A DNA stretch of 64,000 nt, taken from NCBI GenBank assembly GCA_018829445.1, contig JAHJTV010000006.1:124001-188000 (forward strand), written 5' to 3'. This document shows, piece by piece, positions 17,998 through 28,654 of the stretch. A program made the position numbers and the translations under genes. This DNA comes from a bacterium. GTDB lineage: Bacteria > SAR324 > XYD2-FULL-50-16. Position 1 is the stretch's first letter; each line of letters opens with the position of its first letter. The notes below the pieces were generated by a model. The model saw only the letters and a list, made by a program, of their open reading frames with translations, had not been told where the DNA came from and did not search any database.

Positions 17998-18870
17998 CTA
18001 GCCCATAATTTTGGCCATGGTTTCACCAATAGCTGCAGGAGTTGGGGCAACTGTGATGCCAGCTGCTTCCAAGGTGGCAATTTTGCTTGCGGCAGTACCT
18101 TTGCCACCGGCAACAATAGCACCGGCATGTCCCATTCTTCTTCCCGGAGGCGCTGTTTTTCCACAAATAAAGGAAACAATCGGTTTCTTGACGTACTCTT
18201 TGGCAAATTCAGCAGCTTCCTCTTCTGCTGTCCCGCCAATTTCACCAATCATTACAATTCCTTTAGTCTTCTCATCATCCTGGAATGCTCTTAAGGTATC
18301 GATAAAGTTTGTTCCATTGATAGGATCTCCACCGATTCCGATGCAGGTTGTCTGACCTAATCCCACTTTGGTGAGTTGGTCAACGGCCTCATAGGTAAGA
18401 GTACCGGAGCGTGAGACAACGCCGATATTTCCTTGTTTGTGAATAAAACCGGGCATGATACCAATTTTGCATTCACCCGGAGTGATGATACCCGGGCAGT
18501 TCGGTCCGATCAGCCTGGTTTTTGATCCTTTCAGAGCCTGGGCAACGGTAATCATATCTTTTACCGGAACGCCTTCGGTGATGGCAATAACCAGATCGAG
18601 TCCGGCTTCTATCGCTTCAAGAATTGCATCGCCGCAAAATGGAGGCGGAACAAATATCATGGAGCAGGTTGCACCGGTGGCTTCCGCAGCATCTCTTACA
18701 GTATTAAAGACCGGAGTTCCTTCATGTTCTAAACCACCTTTTCCAGGTGTAACACCTCCTACGATTTTAGTACCACAATACTCTTTACACGCTCTGGCAT
18801 GCAGAGAACCTTGAGATCCTGTGATTCCTTGGACAATAATCTTGGTGTCTTTGTTAACAAATATGCTCAT
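17998..18870 (-). CDS. sucD: Succinyl-CoA synthetase alpha subunit
   Basis: The 290-residue protein matches SucD in length and motifs: the CoA-binding Rossmann start [37 protein letters not shown], and the phosphohistidine loop [11 protein letters not shown] with the His that carries the phosphoryl group. With SucC it converts succinyl-CoA to succinate with formation of ATP or GTP in the citric acid cycle. It lies 47 bases after sucC and the two form one minus-strand operon closed by a strong hairpin. Confidence 0.97.
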   Translation of the reverse strand: MSIFVNKDTKIIVQGITGSQGSLHARACKEYCGTKIVGGVTPGKGGLEHEGTPVFNTVRDAAEATGATCSMIFVPPPFCGDAILEAIEAGLDLVIAITEGVPVKDMITVAQALKGSKTRLIGPNCPGIITPGECKIGIMPGFIHKQGNIGVVSRSGTLTYEAVDQLTKVGLGQTTCIGIGGDPINGTNFIDTLRAFQDDEKTKGIVMIGEIGGTAEEEAAEFAKEYVKKPIVSFICGKTAPPGRRMGHAGAIVAGGKGTAASKIATLEAAGITVAPTPAAIGETMAKIMG

Positions 18871-18917
18871 AGTATGTACCTTCGATAGAATTTATCTGTG
18901 TTTAGTGAAATGTTGTC

Positions 18918-20096
18918 TTAACCTTTGGCGACTTCAACAGCCTTTTGTGCAGCGTCTGCAAATCCAGGAACCATAATAATTTTATCACTCATTCCGGAGT
19001 TCTTGATAATATCTGCTGCTTTCTCCGCATTGGTTCCCTGCAATCTGACAACGACCGGAATTGTCATTTGAACTTTTTTAAAGGCTTCAATAACACCACC
19101 TGCAATAACATCACAACGAACAATTCCACCAAAAATATTGATCAGAATCGCTTTCACGTTTGGATCCTTGGTTATCAGTTTAAAAGCTGCTTCAACACGC
19201 TCTTCGGTAGCCGTGCCCCCAACGTCCAGAAAATTGGCAGGAGATCCACCAAAATGCTGAATGATATCCATGGTAGCCATCGCTAATCCTGCGCCATTGA
19301 CCATACATCCGATACTTCCATCCAATTTGATGAAGTTAAGATCGTGTTGACTTGCTTCAACTTCTGCTGGATCTTCCTCATCCAAGTCCCTTAATTCCAC
19401 GACATCCTTTTGGCGGAACAGGGCGCTGTCATCAAAGGACATCTTGCAGTCCAATGCTAAAATGCGATTGTCACCGGTAATAACAACAGGATTAATCTCA
19501 AGCATTGAACAGTCTTTTGCCATGAATGCATCATAAAGTTTCATAAAAAAAGCGGAAGCTTGTCTAATAAGCTTAGGATCGAATTTGTCCAGTCCCAATC
19601 CAAAAGCCAATCGTTGAGTCTGAAAAGGTCTTAACCCGATTGCCGGATCAACGAATTCTTTCAGAATCTTTTCCGGTGTTGCTTCCGCAACTTCCTCAAT
19701 GTTCATCCCACCTTCTGTTGATGCGATCAATACAACTTTCTGACTTCCCCTGTCAGGCAGAATAGAGAAGTATAACTCTTTTTTGATTTCCATACCTTCT
19801 TCGATCAAAAGAGTCTTTACTTTCTGGCCTTCCGGGCCGGTTTGTTTTGTGACCAACTGCATTCCCAGAATAGCATTTGCATTTTTCTTAACTTCATCAA
19901 TACCCTTGGAAACCTTAACACCGCCTCCCTTGCCTCGACCGCCTGCATGAATTTGTGCTTTAACAACACAGACATCACCAGGAAGTTTGTTTGCAGCTTC
20001 CAAAGCTTCATCTACGGTTTTTGCCACAAATCCTTGAGGTACACTTGCACCGTATTTGGAAACAATTTCTTTTGCTTGATATTCATGTATTTTCAT
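18918..20096 (-). CDS. sucC: Succinyl-CoA synthetase beta subunit
   Basis: The 392-residue protein has the ATP-grasp layout of SucC: N-terminal [20 protein letters not shown], the nucleotide-binding [17 protein letters not shown], the metal-binding LEINPVVI region, and the C-terminal ligase domain with [13 protein letters not shown] and [16 protein letters not shown]. Length equals the usual 385-395. It is the first gene of sucCD. About 600 bases without a convincing gene lie upstream (20097-20698) and must hold its promoter. Confidence 0.97.
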   Translation of the reverse strand: MKIHEYQAKEIVSKYGASVPQGFVAKTVDEALEAANKLPGDVCVVKAQIHAGGRGKGGGVKVSKGIDEVKKNANAILGMQLVTKQTGPEGQKVKTLLIEEGMEIKKELYFSILPDRGSQKVVLIASTEGGMNIEEVAEATPEKILKEFVDPAIGLRPFQTQRLAFGLGLDKFDPKLIRQASAFFMKLYDAFMAKDCSMLEINPVVITGDNRILALDCKMSFDDSALFRQKDVVELRDLDEEDPAEVEASQHDLNFIKLDGSIGCMVNGAGLAMATMDIIQHFGGSPANFLDVGGTATEERVEAAFKLITKDPNVKAILINIFGGIVRCDVIAGGVIEAFKKVQMTIPVVVRLQGTNAEKAADIIKNSGMSDKIIMVPGFADAAQKAVEVAKG

Positions 20097-20698
20097 GGTT
20101 TCTTTCTGAAAAGTTTTCGGCGTTTATTATTCATAATAAAGAATGATTCTTCCGTATTCGTGCAAACATTCAACAGGTGATTCTTGTCAAATCCCAGCAA
20201 AACAAAATACAAAAAAATCTGCAAAAACAACGATCTTCCCTGTTGATGTCTTCCAGTTTAATGACATCTTTTTACCAAAGTCCGAAAAAATAAAAACATT
20301 TCCAGCACTATCTCCTTGCAAAAATACTTGTACCGATCACCTATCCAACTGCTGTCATTCCCATTACAGCTGTCATGGTTTATCAGCTCCGCATCTGTTT
20401 GGTATCGCTAGAGTTTTTCAGACTCAAGGAAAGGTTCTAAAGTGGAGTGTGACTTCCTCAATAGCAGATTATAAATTAATAACTTCCTATAAATATGACC
20501 TAAAAATCGAAGAACTGAATTGAGGAGAATCAAGAATTGAATGACTCAGCTTTTTTATGAAATATGGAACACTGAGCAATTATAGGGAGTTAACAATTTC
20601 CTGACAGTAAACAAAAGCGAGAATCTCTCGGCTCTGTACAGACTTTTAGGCGGAAGAGTATTAAATCGGAATCGAATATTCCCAGTCTTGGTCAATGT
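20097..20698. other. Intergenic region between hemW and sucC
   Basis: No supported gene. A plus-strand ORF at 20143-20523 lacks a ribosome site and any family signature. A weak hairpin, CGAGA (20618-20622) with TCTCG (20626-20630), is followed on the minus strand by CTTTTGTTT and may terminate the hemW transcript. The part near 20097 should carry the sucC promoter. Confidence 0.4.
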
Positions 20699-21880
20699 TT
20701 AGGGAAGGCATGCACAGAGTGACGCCGTAATCTCATCTGCTATCAACAACCCTTTTGTTGTCAGCTGCAGGATATTTCCTTTTTCAACTAAAAGATTGTG
20801 TTGAAAATACGCCTCAACTTTTTTTGACCATGAATCCGGGAAATCAAGTAGATATTTTTTCTTGAACAATGCCAGATCCAAACCTTGATTGAGACGTAAA
20901 CTCAACATGACTTCTTCATCCCGATGCATTGTTTCGCTTAACGCTTCAAATGATATGTGGGGAAGAGATTTGAGGGTCAGGCTACTTTTGTAGTCAATCC
21001 ACCGTTTCATGTTACCCCAGCGATAAGGTGAAACAAACGAGTGAGCCCCTAAACCCAGACCCAGATAATTGCGTCTGTTCCAATAAATCATATTCTGTCT
21101 GGATTGATATCCGTCAATGCAAAAATTGCTTACCTCATAATGAACAAAATTGGCAGCAGTTAATCTTTCAACAATTAAACGATACAAATCCGAGATCAGG
21201 TTTTCATTCTCACGAATCCAATCTTTCCAAACGGGTTTTCTGTTCAGAGCGGTTTTTGGCTCTATGCTGAGACTATAGACCGATATGTGAGAAGGGTGAT
21301 AACTCAATGCCAGCTCAATGTCTTTTTCCAGCTGTTCTTTTGTTTGTCCGGGAAACCCAAACATAAAGTCCAGGCTATAGTCTTCAAACCCAGCATCGAT
21401 AACCGACTCCAAGGCAAATCGCGATTGAGCACCGGAATGAACCCGTTTTAACTTTTCCAGATCGGTTTGCTGAAAACTCTGAATGCCAAGGCTTATTCTC
21501 GTAAATCCCAGTGCCTTAAGATCACTTGCATATTTCGGACTGATATCTTCGGGATTAACTTCGATCGACCATTGAATTTTTTTGCTAATTTTAATAATGG
21601 AAAAGAGCCAATCAACCAGTTGTTCCAGCTCGAAAGTTGATAATCGTGACGGCGTTCCCCCACCCAGATAGATCGATTCACAGGGAGTAAGATCCAATTG
21701 AAACTGCCTGGAAAGCAGATTATACTCCTCGTGTAATAGGTTTAGATATGTTGGATGCCTGGCGGGGTTATCTTTCAGCACAGCAAAGGAGCAAAAAGGG
21801 CAGATCTTCCGGCAGAATGGAATATGAATATAAAGCCCTGGAATGCCGGTTGCACAGTGAGTTGTATCGATCTCTTTCAA
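20699..21880 (-). CDS. hemW: HemW-type radical SAM protein (heme chaperone)
   Basis: The 393-residue protein has LYIHIPFCRKICPFCSF with Cys23, Cys27 and Cys30 binding the 4Fe-4S cluster, then YLGGGTPSRL, the SIEVNPEDIS strand, GIQSFQ, DYSLDFMFGFPGQT and a C-terminal HemW domain with GLGLGAHSF. HemW was long annotated as an anaerobic coproporphyrinogen III oxidase; it is now regarded as a heme-binding chaperone that uses SAM chemistry. The frame starts at TTG 21880 and no in-frame ATG precedes the cluster motif. The upstream gene (21917-22840) ends 36 bases away in the same direction, so they are probably cotranscribed. Confidence 0.92.
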   Translation of the reverse strand: MKEIDTTHCATGIPGLYIHIPFCRKICPFCSFAVLKDNPARHPTYLNLLHEEYNLLSRQFQLDLTPCESIYLGGGTPSRLSTFELEQLVDWLFSIIKISKKIQWSIEVNPEDISPKYASDLKALGFTRISLGIQSFQQTDLEKLKRVHSGAQSRFALESVIDAGFEDYSLDFMFGFPGQTKEQLEKDIELALSYHPSHISVYSLSIEPKTALNRKPVWKDWIRENENLISDLYRLIVERLTAANFVHYEVSNFCIDGYQSRQNMIYWNRRNYLGLGLGAHSFVSPYRWGNMKRWIDYKSSLTLKSLPHISFEALSETMHRDEEVMLSLRLNQGLDLALFKKKYLLDFPDSWSKKVEAYFQHNLLVEKGNILQLTTKGLLIADEITASLCACLP

Positions 21881-21916
21881 ATGAACATGTCCAGTTTAGT
21901 CAGACTATTTTCTCTG

Positions 21917-22840
21917 TTACCAGTCCTTGTCTACCGGTATCTGATCAGTAGTGGCAGAAATGCCGTATTTTTCCTGTCTCTTTTTCATCTCATCAGTCGC
22001 CTGTTTTCTTAAGCGAGCTAATTCCTTTAGCGCTTCTTCCGCTGTCATCTTTTTGTTGTCTTCTTCTGCCCCGTTTGATTCCTCTTTCTGCTGCCCTTGC
22101 TGCTTTTGAGACGAGTTATCCGGCTGCTGAGAAGAAGATTGCTTTTGCTGATCTTGCGTTTGCTGGGAATCCTGACTATTTTGGGATTGTTGAGAATCTG
22201 TGGATTCCTGTTGAAGTTCCTTCAATGCTTCTTTTAGTTTATCCATTGCCTTTTCTTCTTTCGGAATGGCAGCACTATAATGGTTACTTTCCAGAAGGCT
22301 GATTGTTTCAGTCTGAAAACCAGCAGACTCATCCAGTAATTGCCTAATTTTGATGAATATTTCTTGATTGTCCGTTTCCCTGTCAGAGCTAAGATTTTGA
22401 GGTTTGCCGGTCTCCTGTTGGGTTATCTGCTGTGAAACCAACGCTGAAGTTTTCTCGGTTTTTTCCCTGTTAACAATCTGGTCGTGTATCAAATCCGCCT
22501 CCTTAATCCGTCTCCCGTCGATATTTGAACTAATCTCTTTCGTGCGCTGTCGAATTGAGGTTTCGGATTCGAGGAGTTTTTTAATTCTCTCATCTAGGGG
22601 CATAAAGGCTTCAATCAGGACATCCAAACCCTGCAGTACTGCTTGTGTCGACTCATTTGCTTTCCCGTATTCACCATTTTCAACCAGGTTGTTACTTTGG
22701 ATTAAAGCTTGTTCAATATGCTGATTCAATTGCTCTATTCTCTCTAATTGACTTCTATCGGAATTCCCAGCAGCATAATTGGAGTAAAACAACATGAAAA
22801 ACAGGTATATCAATACCATCTTAGGGCTAAAATGGTTCAT
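21917..22840 (-). CDS. Secreted coiled-coil protein with a Gln/Ser-rich segment
   Basis: The 307-residue protein begins with a signal peptide (hydrophobic VLIYLFFMLFY, cleavage near AAGNS). The mature part is helical and coiled-coil-like to about residue 210, then a low-complexity stretch of Gln and Ser repeats (about 210-250), then a helix and the end DQIPVDKDW. A Gln-rich region followed by a terminal KDW recalls BatC-like proteins of Bat (aerotolerance) operons, but no BatA, BatB or BatD is nearby, so this is only a resemblance. It precedes hemW by 36 bases. Confidence 0.55.
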   Translation of the reverse strand: MNHFSPKMVLIYLFFMLFYSNYAAGNSDRSQLERIEQLNQHIEQALIQSNNLVENGEYGKANESTQAVLQGLDVLIEAFMPLDERIKKLLESETSIRQRTKEISSNIDGRRIKEADLIHDQIVNREKTEKTSALVSQQITQQETGKPQNLSSDRETDNQEIFIKIRQLLDESAGFQTETISLLESNHYSAAIPKEEKAMDKLKEALKELQQESTDSQQSQNSQDSQQTQDQQKQSSSQQPDNSSQKQQGQQKEESNGAEEDNKKMTAEEALKELARLRKQATDEMKKRQEKYGISATTDQIPVDKDW

Positions 22841-23270
22841 TGCGGCAATATCTTCTATGAGGTAAAACTGTCATGAAACAAAACATTGTTAGGAGTGTGT
22901 GATTTCAATAAGTATCACACCACCTGAATGGCTGTAAAGACAATGAATGCAACAATAATCATCAATTTTGGCTCAATACCGACCGATATTTCTTGGTGAA
23001 ACCATAACGCATTCATGGAGAAGCGATCTGGATGGAATCACAAATATTGGCAAAAGTAAACTGAGGTTAAGTACTAAATCAAATATTATTCTATGCAGAA
23101 GCCATAAGCTAATGTTAATAGAGAGATAAGAATAAAATGATAAAAATTTCTTATATATTTGACTTAATTACTATTTTTTATTATCACCTTCATAAAATGG
23201 AGAGTATTAGTTTATTTTGCACATACCGATTAACTCAGAAATTTTAACCAAAACGTCCTTATAGAAGCCC
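22841..23270. other. Divergent intergenic region, nothing recognised
   Basis: This AT-rich stretch of 430 bases lies between two divergently transcribed envelope-protein genes. It should hold both promoters. I found no ORF, strong hairpin or repeat worth calling. Confidence 0.4.
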
Positions 23271-24179
23271 ATGGAGAAATACATCGCATATTTTGTTCAT
23301 CGCCTGTTTTATCCGATGATACTAATCACCATTACCACCTTTCTGTTCTCTTGCGAAAGCAAAACAGATAAGTACGAAAGCCTTATGGACAAAGAAACTC
23401 CTGGAGGAGCTGTCGTACAAACTGAATGGACGCCAAGTGAGAGTGAAAACGAATCTGAAATAATTGAAGAGATAGTCGATTCTACCAAAGGCAATTTGGA
23501 AATAAATACCATTTCCTCTCTGGAAAAAAGAGAAGAAACATCAGGTTACATTTTCCAAGTTGGAGCTTTTATATATGAGAAAAATGCCAGGGGCTTTATA
23601 AAGAAACTGATATCAAAAGGTTATCGGCCATTTCTGGATACTCAGGAGATAAAAGGGAAAACCTGGAACTTTGTGAGAATGGGACCTTATCCCGATCGTT
23701 TGAGTGTTTTGAAAGCAGCAGAAGATTTTACCGTAGATGAAAAGGTAGAAACCATCGTTATGCACCAAGGTGCTGCTATCAAGGCATTTACTCTGTCAAA
23801 ATCCAAATCTGACGAGAGAAAAACAGCCGCAAAGAAGGTCGAAGTTACCAAACCCGAAGTCACAAGACCAATAGTAAAAGATAGATCTCTCCAAAAACCA
23901 ATGCCTGCTGATAAGATAGCTGAAGATTCGAATAATGAATCTTTCTCTTTTCAAATTGGAGGATTGTATTCAGCAGAAAATGCAAGAAAATATCTGGAGG
24001 TATATCAACAAAAAGGCTATTCTCCTTACTTGTTTGAAGTAAAAGACGAAATCAGTGGGGACAAATGGTATTCGGTGAGAGTTGGTCGGTTTTCATCCTT
24101 GAAGGATGCAGTTGATGCGGCAGCAGAGTTTTCGGCGAAGGAAGATATTACAGCACAGGCCCGCCCTTTGGGGAACTAA
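23271..24179 (+). CDS. Lipoprotein with two SPOR domains
   Basis: The 302-residue protein has a lipoprotein-type N-terminus with lipobox LFSC (Cys28), an acidic linker, and two SPOR domains: about residues 92-164 (YIFQVGAFIYEKNARGF...TWNFVRMGPY) and 224-298 (FSFQIGGLYSAENARKY...KWYSVRVGRF). A Lys-rich linker separates them. SPOR domains bind glycan strands lacking stem peptides and bring proteins to the division septum. Position directly before ftsA and ftsZ supports a septal role. Most SPOR proteins have one such domain, so the duplication is notable. ATG 23271 gives a 10-residue N-terminal extension before the hydrophobic segment. Confidence 0.8.
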   Translation: MEKYIAYFVHRLFYPMILITITTFLFSCESKTDKYESLMDKETPGGAVVQTEWTPSESENESEIIEEIVDSTKGNLEINTISSLEKREETSGYIFQVGAFIYEKNARGFIKKLISKGYRPFLDTQEIKGKTWNFVRMGPYPDRLSVLKAAEDFTVDEKVETIVMHQGAAIKAFTLSKSKSDERKTAAKKVEVTKPEVTRPIVKDRSLQKPMPADKIAEDSNNESFSFQIGGLYSAENARKYLEVYQQKGYSPYLFEVKDEISGDKWYSVRVGRFSSLKDAVDAAAEFSAKEDITAQARPLGN

Positions 24180-24632
24180 AAATATGTGAATATCTTTATT
24201 GCAGGATCATACAACGGGATAAACAGCATGTTTTTCAACGTTACAATTCCATTTTTATAGTTTTATTTGTTTTTAAGATGGTGTATATCTGTACAATCAG
24301 ATGCGGAAAAGAAAGAAAAAAAAATAAAATGTGAAGGGGAAAGGATATATTAAAAGGATATTTATTTATACATTACAGAATGTTAGGCTGTAAGTGTTCT
24401 TTTTTTTAGGAAGTAGCTTTCCGAGTGCCCAAAAAGGGAGTTGTATAAATGTATCCTTCCTGATAACAAAGCGGGAAGAGACACAGTTTTCTGCATGGTT
24501 CGGGTGAGATGAAACAATCCGGCTAAAAGAGAAAAATCGATGAGACGGTATCATAACTCAATCAGTTGATATAAAAGTAATATTCCTCTCAAGTCAGGAA
24601 TTTAATCAATGAATTATTAGCAATAAAAAAAG
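24180..24632. other. Intergenic region upstream of ftsA
   Basis: These 453 bases carry no supported ORF. An imperfect small inverted repeat (TTACAG...CTGTAA near 24375-24395) is the only structure seen. The region is expected to hold the ftsA-ftsZ promoter. Confidence 0.35.
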
Positions 24633-25889
24633 ATGCAGGAAGAATCTTACGACGATAAGCGCGTGATTGTTGGTTTAGATATTGGAACTACCAAGATCTG
24701 TGTTATTGCCGCAGATGTAAATGAAGATGGTGAATTTAGAATTGTCGGAGTTGGCAAGACAAACTCAGAAGGTCTAAATCGAGGCGTTGTAACGAATATT
24801 CGATCTGCAGTCAAATCTATTCGGAAAGCTGTTGATGAATGTGAGTTGAAGAGTGGGATTGAGATTGAAAATGTTTTTGCCGGTATTGCCGGACATCACA
24901 TCGTTGGTCTTAATAAAGAGGGAGTTGTTGCGGTAACCGGGAATACCATTACTGAATCCGACATCCAAAGAGTTGTGGAAGCTGCCCGTGCAACAAACTC
25001 ACCTGATAAAGAGATAATCCATACCCTAACTCAAGAGTATATCGTAGATGGTCAGGATGGAGTCATTGATCCCATCGGAATGGCAGGAAAACGCCTGGAA
25101 GCCAGAGTTCATTTAATCCTGGGCTCGGTCAGTTCAGCAGCAAATATCGTCCAGTGTTGTAACGACGCAAACTTGAATGTCCAAAATATTGTTCTGGAAC
25201 CTTTTGCTTCCAGCTTGGCCGTTTTAGATGAACAAGAGAAGGAACTGGGGGTTGTTCTGCTTGATATTGGGGGCGGTACCTCAGACATGGTTATATACAA
25301 AAATGGTTCAATTGTCCATACTAGTGTACTTCCTTTAGGAGGAAACCAGGTTACCAATGACATTGCCATCGGTTTAAGAACGACAAAATCGGAAGCGTTG
25401 CGAATCAAGCATGATTATGGTGTTGCTTTGGTTAACAAGGTGAAAGAGGGTGAAGTCATCAATCTGAAAGGAATTGCCGGAAGAGATGATCGGGTAATAG
25501 ATAAGCGCTTATTGGCAGAAGTTATCGAAGCACGCTTCAGAGAGATTTTCGATCTGATTCAGAATGAAATCAACAGTTCCGGTTTTGGTCCCAATTGCGC
25601 GGCAGGTATGGTAATCACAGGCGGATCAGCAATGATGACAAATCTGGTGGATCTGGCTGAGGATGTTGTCAAAATGCCTGTAAGAATAGGATCACCCAAC
25701 AATATTAAAGGATTATCGGATCTGGTGGAATCTCCTGAATTTGCCACGGCTGTTGGGTTGATTCATTATGGAGCCAATATTGATCTGAAGGAAACAACCG
25801 TATTAAAAAACACCAATAATGAGGGTCTGTTAGTTAGTATTTCCCAGAATTTTAAATCACTTATAAAAAGTTTTTTTAATCTGTTTTAA
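24633..25889 (+). CDS. ftsA: Cell division protein FtsA
   Basis: The 418-residue actin-like protein has phosphate-1 motif VGLDIGTTKICVIAADV (13-29), the SHS2/1C region with GIAGHHI near 84-90, the phosphate-2 motif LLDIGGGTSDMVIY (209-222), and an adenosine motif VITGGSAMM. The last residues, SISQNFKSLIKSFFNLF, form the amphipathic helix that binds membrane. FtsA anchors FtsZ filaments to the membrane and recruits later division proteins. It is followed by ftsZ after about 126 bases, the usual order. No other dcw genes are present here, so the cluster is reduced to ftsA-ftsZ. Confidence 0.97.
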   Translation: MQEESYDDKRVIVGLDIGTTKICVIAADVNEDGEFRIVGVGKTNSEGLNRGVVTNIRSAVKSIRKAVDECELKSGIEIENVFAGIAGHHIVGLNKEGVVAVTGNTITESDIQRVVEAARATNSPDKEIIHTLTQEYIVDGQDGVIDPIGMAGKRLEARVHLILGSVSSAANIVQCCNDANLNVQNIVLEPFASSLAVLDEQEKELGVVLLDIGGGTSDMVIYKNGSIVHTSVLPLGGNQVTNDIAIGLRTTKSEALRIKHDYGVALVNKVKEGEVINLKGIAGRDDRVIDKRLLAEVIEARFREIFDLIQNEINSSGFGPNCAAGMVITGGSAMMTNLVDLAEDVVKMPVRIGSPNNIKGLSDLVESPEFATAVGLIHYGANIDLKETTVLKNTNNEGLLVSISQNFKSLIKSFFNLF

Positions 25890-26015
25890 ATCAGCAATAT
25901 TGGGAAAAATGAAGCGGAAAGATATCCAAAGCATCAATATTTTTCGGTTTTAGGACCTGCAACTTACGGTCAAAGAGAGAAACAAACCTTATTAACATCT
26001 TTGTAGGAAGCTCAA

Positions 26016-27317
26016 ATGGTAATCGATGTAGACAATTTTAAATCTCAACCCATACCAACCGGATTACCAACAATTAAGGTTGTAGGCGTAGGCGGGGGAG
26101 GCGGTAACGTCGTTAACCGCATGGTTTTAGATGGAATCAAAGGTGTCCAGTATGTTGCAGCAAACACGGATGTTATGGTTCTTAATTCATCCAGAGCGGA
26201 TATAACGCTTCCTCTGGGCAATAAAATCACTAAGGGCCTGGGAGCAGGTATGAAGCCGGACATCGGCAAAATGGCTGCTGAGGAAGACATTGATACCATT
26301 AAAGATGTTTTGGAAGACGCGGATATGATATTCATAGCAGCTGGAATGGGCGGTGGTACAGGCACAGGAGCAGCCCCGATAGTTGCGGAAATTGCGAAAG
26401 AACTTAAAATACTGACTGTAGGTGTCGTAACGACTCCATTCAGATTTGAAGGTAGTAAGAGAGCCAGGATTGCGGAAGCAGGGATTGAGGAGCTCAAAAA
26501 ACATGTCGATACCTTAATGGTTATTCCCAATGACAAGCTTTTGGAAATCGCCTCAACAAAAACGACAATGAACGAAGCTTTTTCGATTGCAGATGACGTT
26601 TTGAAACAGGCAATTAGTGGAATAACAAATCTGATCAACCTTGAAGGAGTCATCAATTTAGACTTTGCCGACCTTAAAACGGTAATGCTCAACAAAGGTC
26701 GGGCAATTATGGGTACAGGAATAGGAACAGGTGAAAACCGTGGATTAGAAGCAGCAAAAAAAGCCATTTCAAGTCCTTTATTGAGTGACAGACCTATAAG
26801 TGGCGCTACTGGAGTAATCATCAACATTGTTGCCGATGAACAATTTTCATTACTTGATGCGGAAGCTGCGGCAGACTTCATCCAAAGTACTGCCGATCAA
26901 GATGCCGATGTTATCTTTGGTTTGGTTACGGATTCTACAAAAGAGAACGAGGTAATCATCACAGTTATTGCAACAGGTTTTGAAAATCCGATGGATGAGA
27001 CTTCAGTAAGACCTTCCGATCGAAGACCATTGAGAGTTGTTGACAGCCTGCGTAATACAATCCCGGAAAAAGCGGATGATCAGACTGCAGGCAGCAACTT
27101 GAGTGAGACAACCAAACAAAAATCCGGAGCAAAAGAACCGGAGGATGTGTTAGAACTCGATCCTGAGGTAATTGGGTTGCAACCAGTTGAAAATACTCTT
27201 CATTATCCTGATCAATTTGAAAAATCTTCTGGTGGTAAAAGAAAACCGGATGATAAACTTAATCCTCAGGATTATGATGTCCCCTCATTTATGAGGAAAA
27301 AAAGATTTAATGGATAA
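26016..27317 (+). CDS. ftsZ: Cell division GTPase FtsZ
   Basis: The 433-residue tubulin-like protein has IKVVGVGGGGGNVVNRM near residues 20-36, the G-box MGGGTGTGAAP (111-121), and the catalytic T7 loop NLDFADLKTVM (214-224). A variable acidic linker from about 330 ends in the conserved peptide YDVPSFMRKKR, which binds FtsA and other partners. FtsZ polymerises into the Z ring. The length is typical of proteobacteria with a long linker. Confidence 0.98.
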   Translation: MVIDVDNFKSQPIPTGLPTIKVVGVGGGGGNVVNRMVLDGIKGVQYVAANTDVMVLNSSRADITLPLGNKITKGLGAGMKPDIGKMAAEEDIDTIKDVLEDADMIFIAAGMGGGTGTGAAPIVAEIAKELKILTVGVVTTPFRFEGSKRARIAEAGIEELKKHVDTLMVIPNDKLLEIASTKTTMNEAFSIADDVLKQAISGITNLINLEGVINLDFADLKTVMLNKGRAIMGTGIGTGENRGLEAAKKAISSPLLSDRPISGATGVIINIVADEQFSLLDAEAAADFIQSTADQDADVIFGLVTDSTKENEVIITVIATGFENPMDETSVRPSDRRPLRVVDSLRNTIPEKADDQTAGSNLSETTKQKSGAKEPEDVLELDPEVIGLQPVENTLHYPDQFEKSSGGKRKPDDKLNPQDYDVPSFMRKKRFNG

Positions 27318-27665
27318 CTGATTGCGTGATTTCGCTCAAACCTTATAGTCTGCTAATCCACTTTATCCCTGCAATTCGTAGCTCCTCTGCCAAGGCTCGG
27401 TAAGTTAACAAGACGAAAGGTCATTTCCTGCTCTGTAGCTTGCCAATAAAAATCGTAACTGCTCAGGTGAATATACAGAAGATTAAAGGTAAGACCTGTT
27501 GGTTGATCCAAGTGATCTTAAAGGGTAGAATGCACTTTATTAGACTGTGTGTCTTTCTAAATCCCGAGAGCCTTCAGACTGCTTTTATGGTACAGCTACA
27601 GAGGATTTAGATTCAATCAATTTTACTTATTAACCCGACAATATTTTAAAAAATATACAATTGAA
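27318..27665. other. Intergenic region after ftsZ, nothing recognised
   Basis: About 350 bases between ftsZ and the membrane FHA gene. I found no ORF and no strong terminator hairpin with a T-tract. Confidence 0.35.
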
Positions 27666-28541
27666 ATGAGAAATAAATCAATATTTTACATCAGCTATGG
27701 GGTAGCGTCCGCACTGGTGATTTGGTCGCTTCAAGAACTGTTTCTTTATCTCCTGAACGCGATTTCGTTTATTCCAAAAGAATTGACCATTGCCCTGTTT
27801 GGAGCCTTAACCGGTGGACTATTCGGAGCCCTCATGGCGATTATGGAGGGATTTTTTACTGGAAGTAAATACCTTGTTAATCGAGGGGTACGAGTGGGAG
27901 CCTTAATCGGATTGCTTGCCGGTTCTATTGGTTTTCTTCTGACAAGTCATACTGCTTTTCTTGAAAACGTCGGTATCTCAAACAATGTGATACAGATTTT
28001 GTTGAATTCAATACGCTGGATTGTTATCGCATTATGTGTCGGTATCGCACTGGGAATCAGAGACAAAAATTCTCTAAGCACCACCAGGGGTATTATTGCT
28101 GGCTTGCTAACCGGCGTAATTGGTGGGACTGCCATTTCAACGATAGCTTTTTATATCCAATCTCCGATGATAAGCAGAGGATTGGGGTTGTTGGTTTTAA
28201 CTGTTCTGTTCTCCTTTTCCATTTATCGATTATCTCATTTTGGCAGAAAAATCTGGTTAAAAACATTGAATGGGAACCTGGAAGGGATGGATATCGAACT
28301 CTCAAAAGAGATTCACATTTTTGGAACCCAGGACAACGATGATATAAATCTCCAAGATTATCAGGAAGTTCAGCAGTCACACGCTAAATTAATTCGATAT
28401 TTTGATAATTATTCACTGGTGGATAATGATCCATTCTGCCAGACATTTGTTAACTTTAGAGTTGTAAAAGAGCAGTTCTTGAAAAACGGTGACGTCATAA
28501 AAATTGGGACGGCTTTGTTTCAATATTGTACGGTTAACTGA
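27666..28541 (+). CDS. Multi-pass membrane protein with a C-terminal FHA domain
   Basis: The 291-residue protein has about six membrane helices in residues 7-190, several Gly-rich (ALFGALTGGLFGALMA). The cytoplasmic C-terminus (about 202-288) reads as an FHA domain: HIFGTQDNDDINLQ, then SHAKLIRYFDNYSLVD, then a VN turn and LKNGDVIKIG. FHA domains bind phosphothreonine peptides. The usual Arg/Ser of the binding loop is changed (IFGTQDND), so phosphopeptide binding may be weak. A second FHA protein follows after 113 bases; no Ser/Thr kinase is visible nearby. Confidence 0.65.
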   Translation: MRNKSIFYISYGVASALVIWSLQELFLYLLNAISFIPKELTIALFGALTGGLFGALMAIMEGFFTGSKYLVNRGVRVGALIGLLAGSIGFLLTSHTAFLENVGISNNVIQILLNSIRWIVIALCVGIALGIRDKNSLSTTRGIIAGLLTGVIGGTAISTIAFYIQSPMISRGLGLLVLTVLFSFSIYRLSHFGRKIWLKTLNGNLEGMDIELSKEIHIFGTQDNDDINLQDYQEVQQSHAKLIRYFDNYSLVDNDPFCQTFVNFRVVKEQFLKNGDVIKIGTALFQYCTVN

Positions 28542-28654
28542 GCTTGAACGATCAAGCCAGATACCGGTTTATAATTTTTAAATACGACATCTTAAATGTT
28601 TATCATAAAGCTAAATCTACATTTACATTATCTGAAACTTAAAAGAGTGTAAGT

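Noticed and set aside
20143..20523. 126-codon plus-strand ORF between hemW and sucC
   Set aside because: No ribosome site, Cys/His/Ser-rich low-plausibility composition and no recognisable motif; it starts opposite the sucC upstream region.
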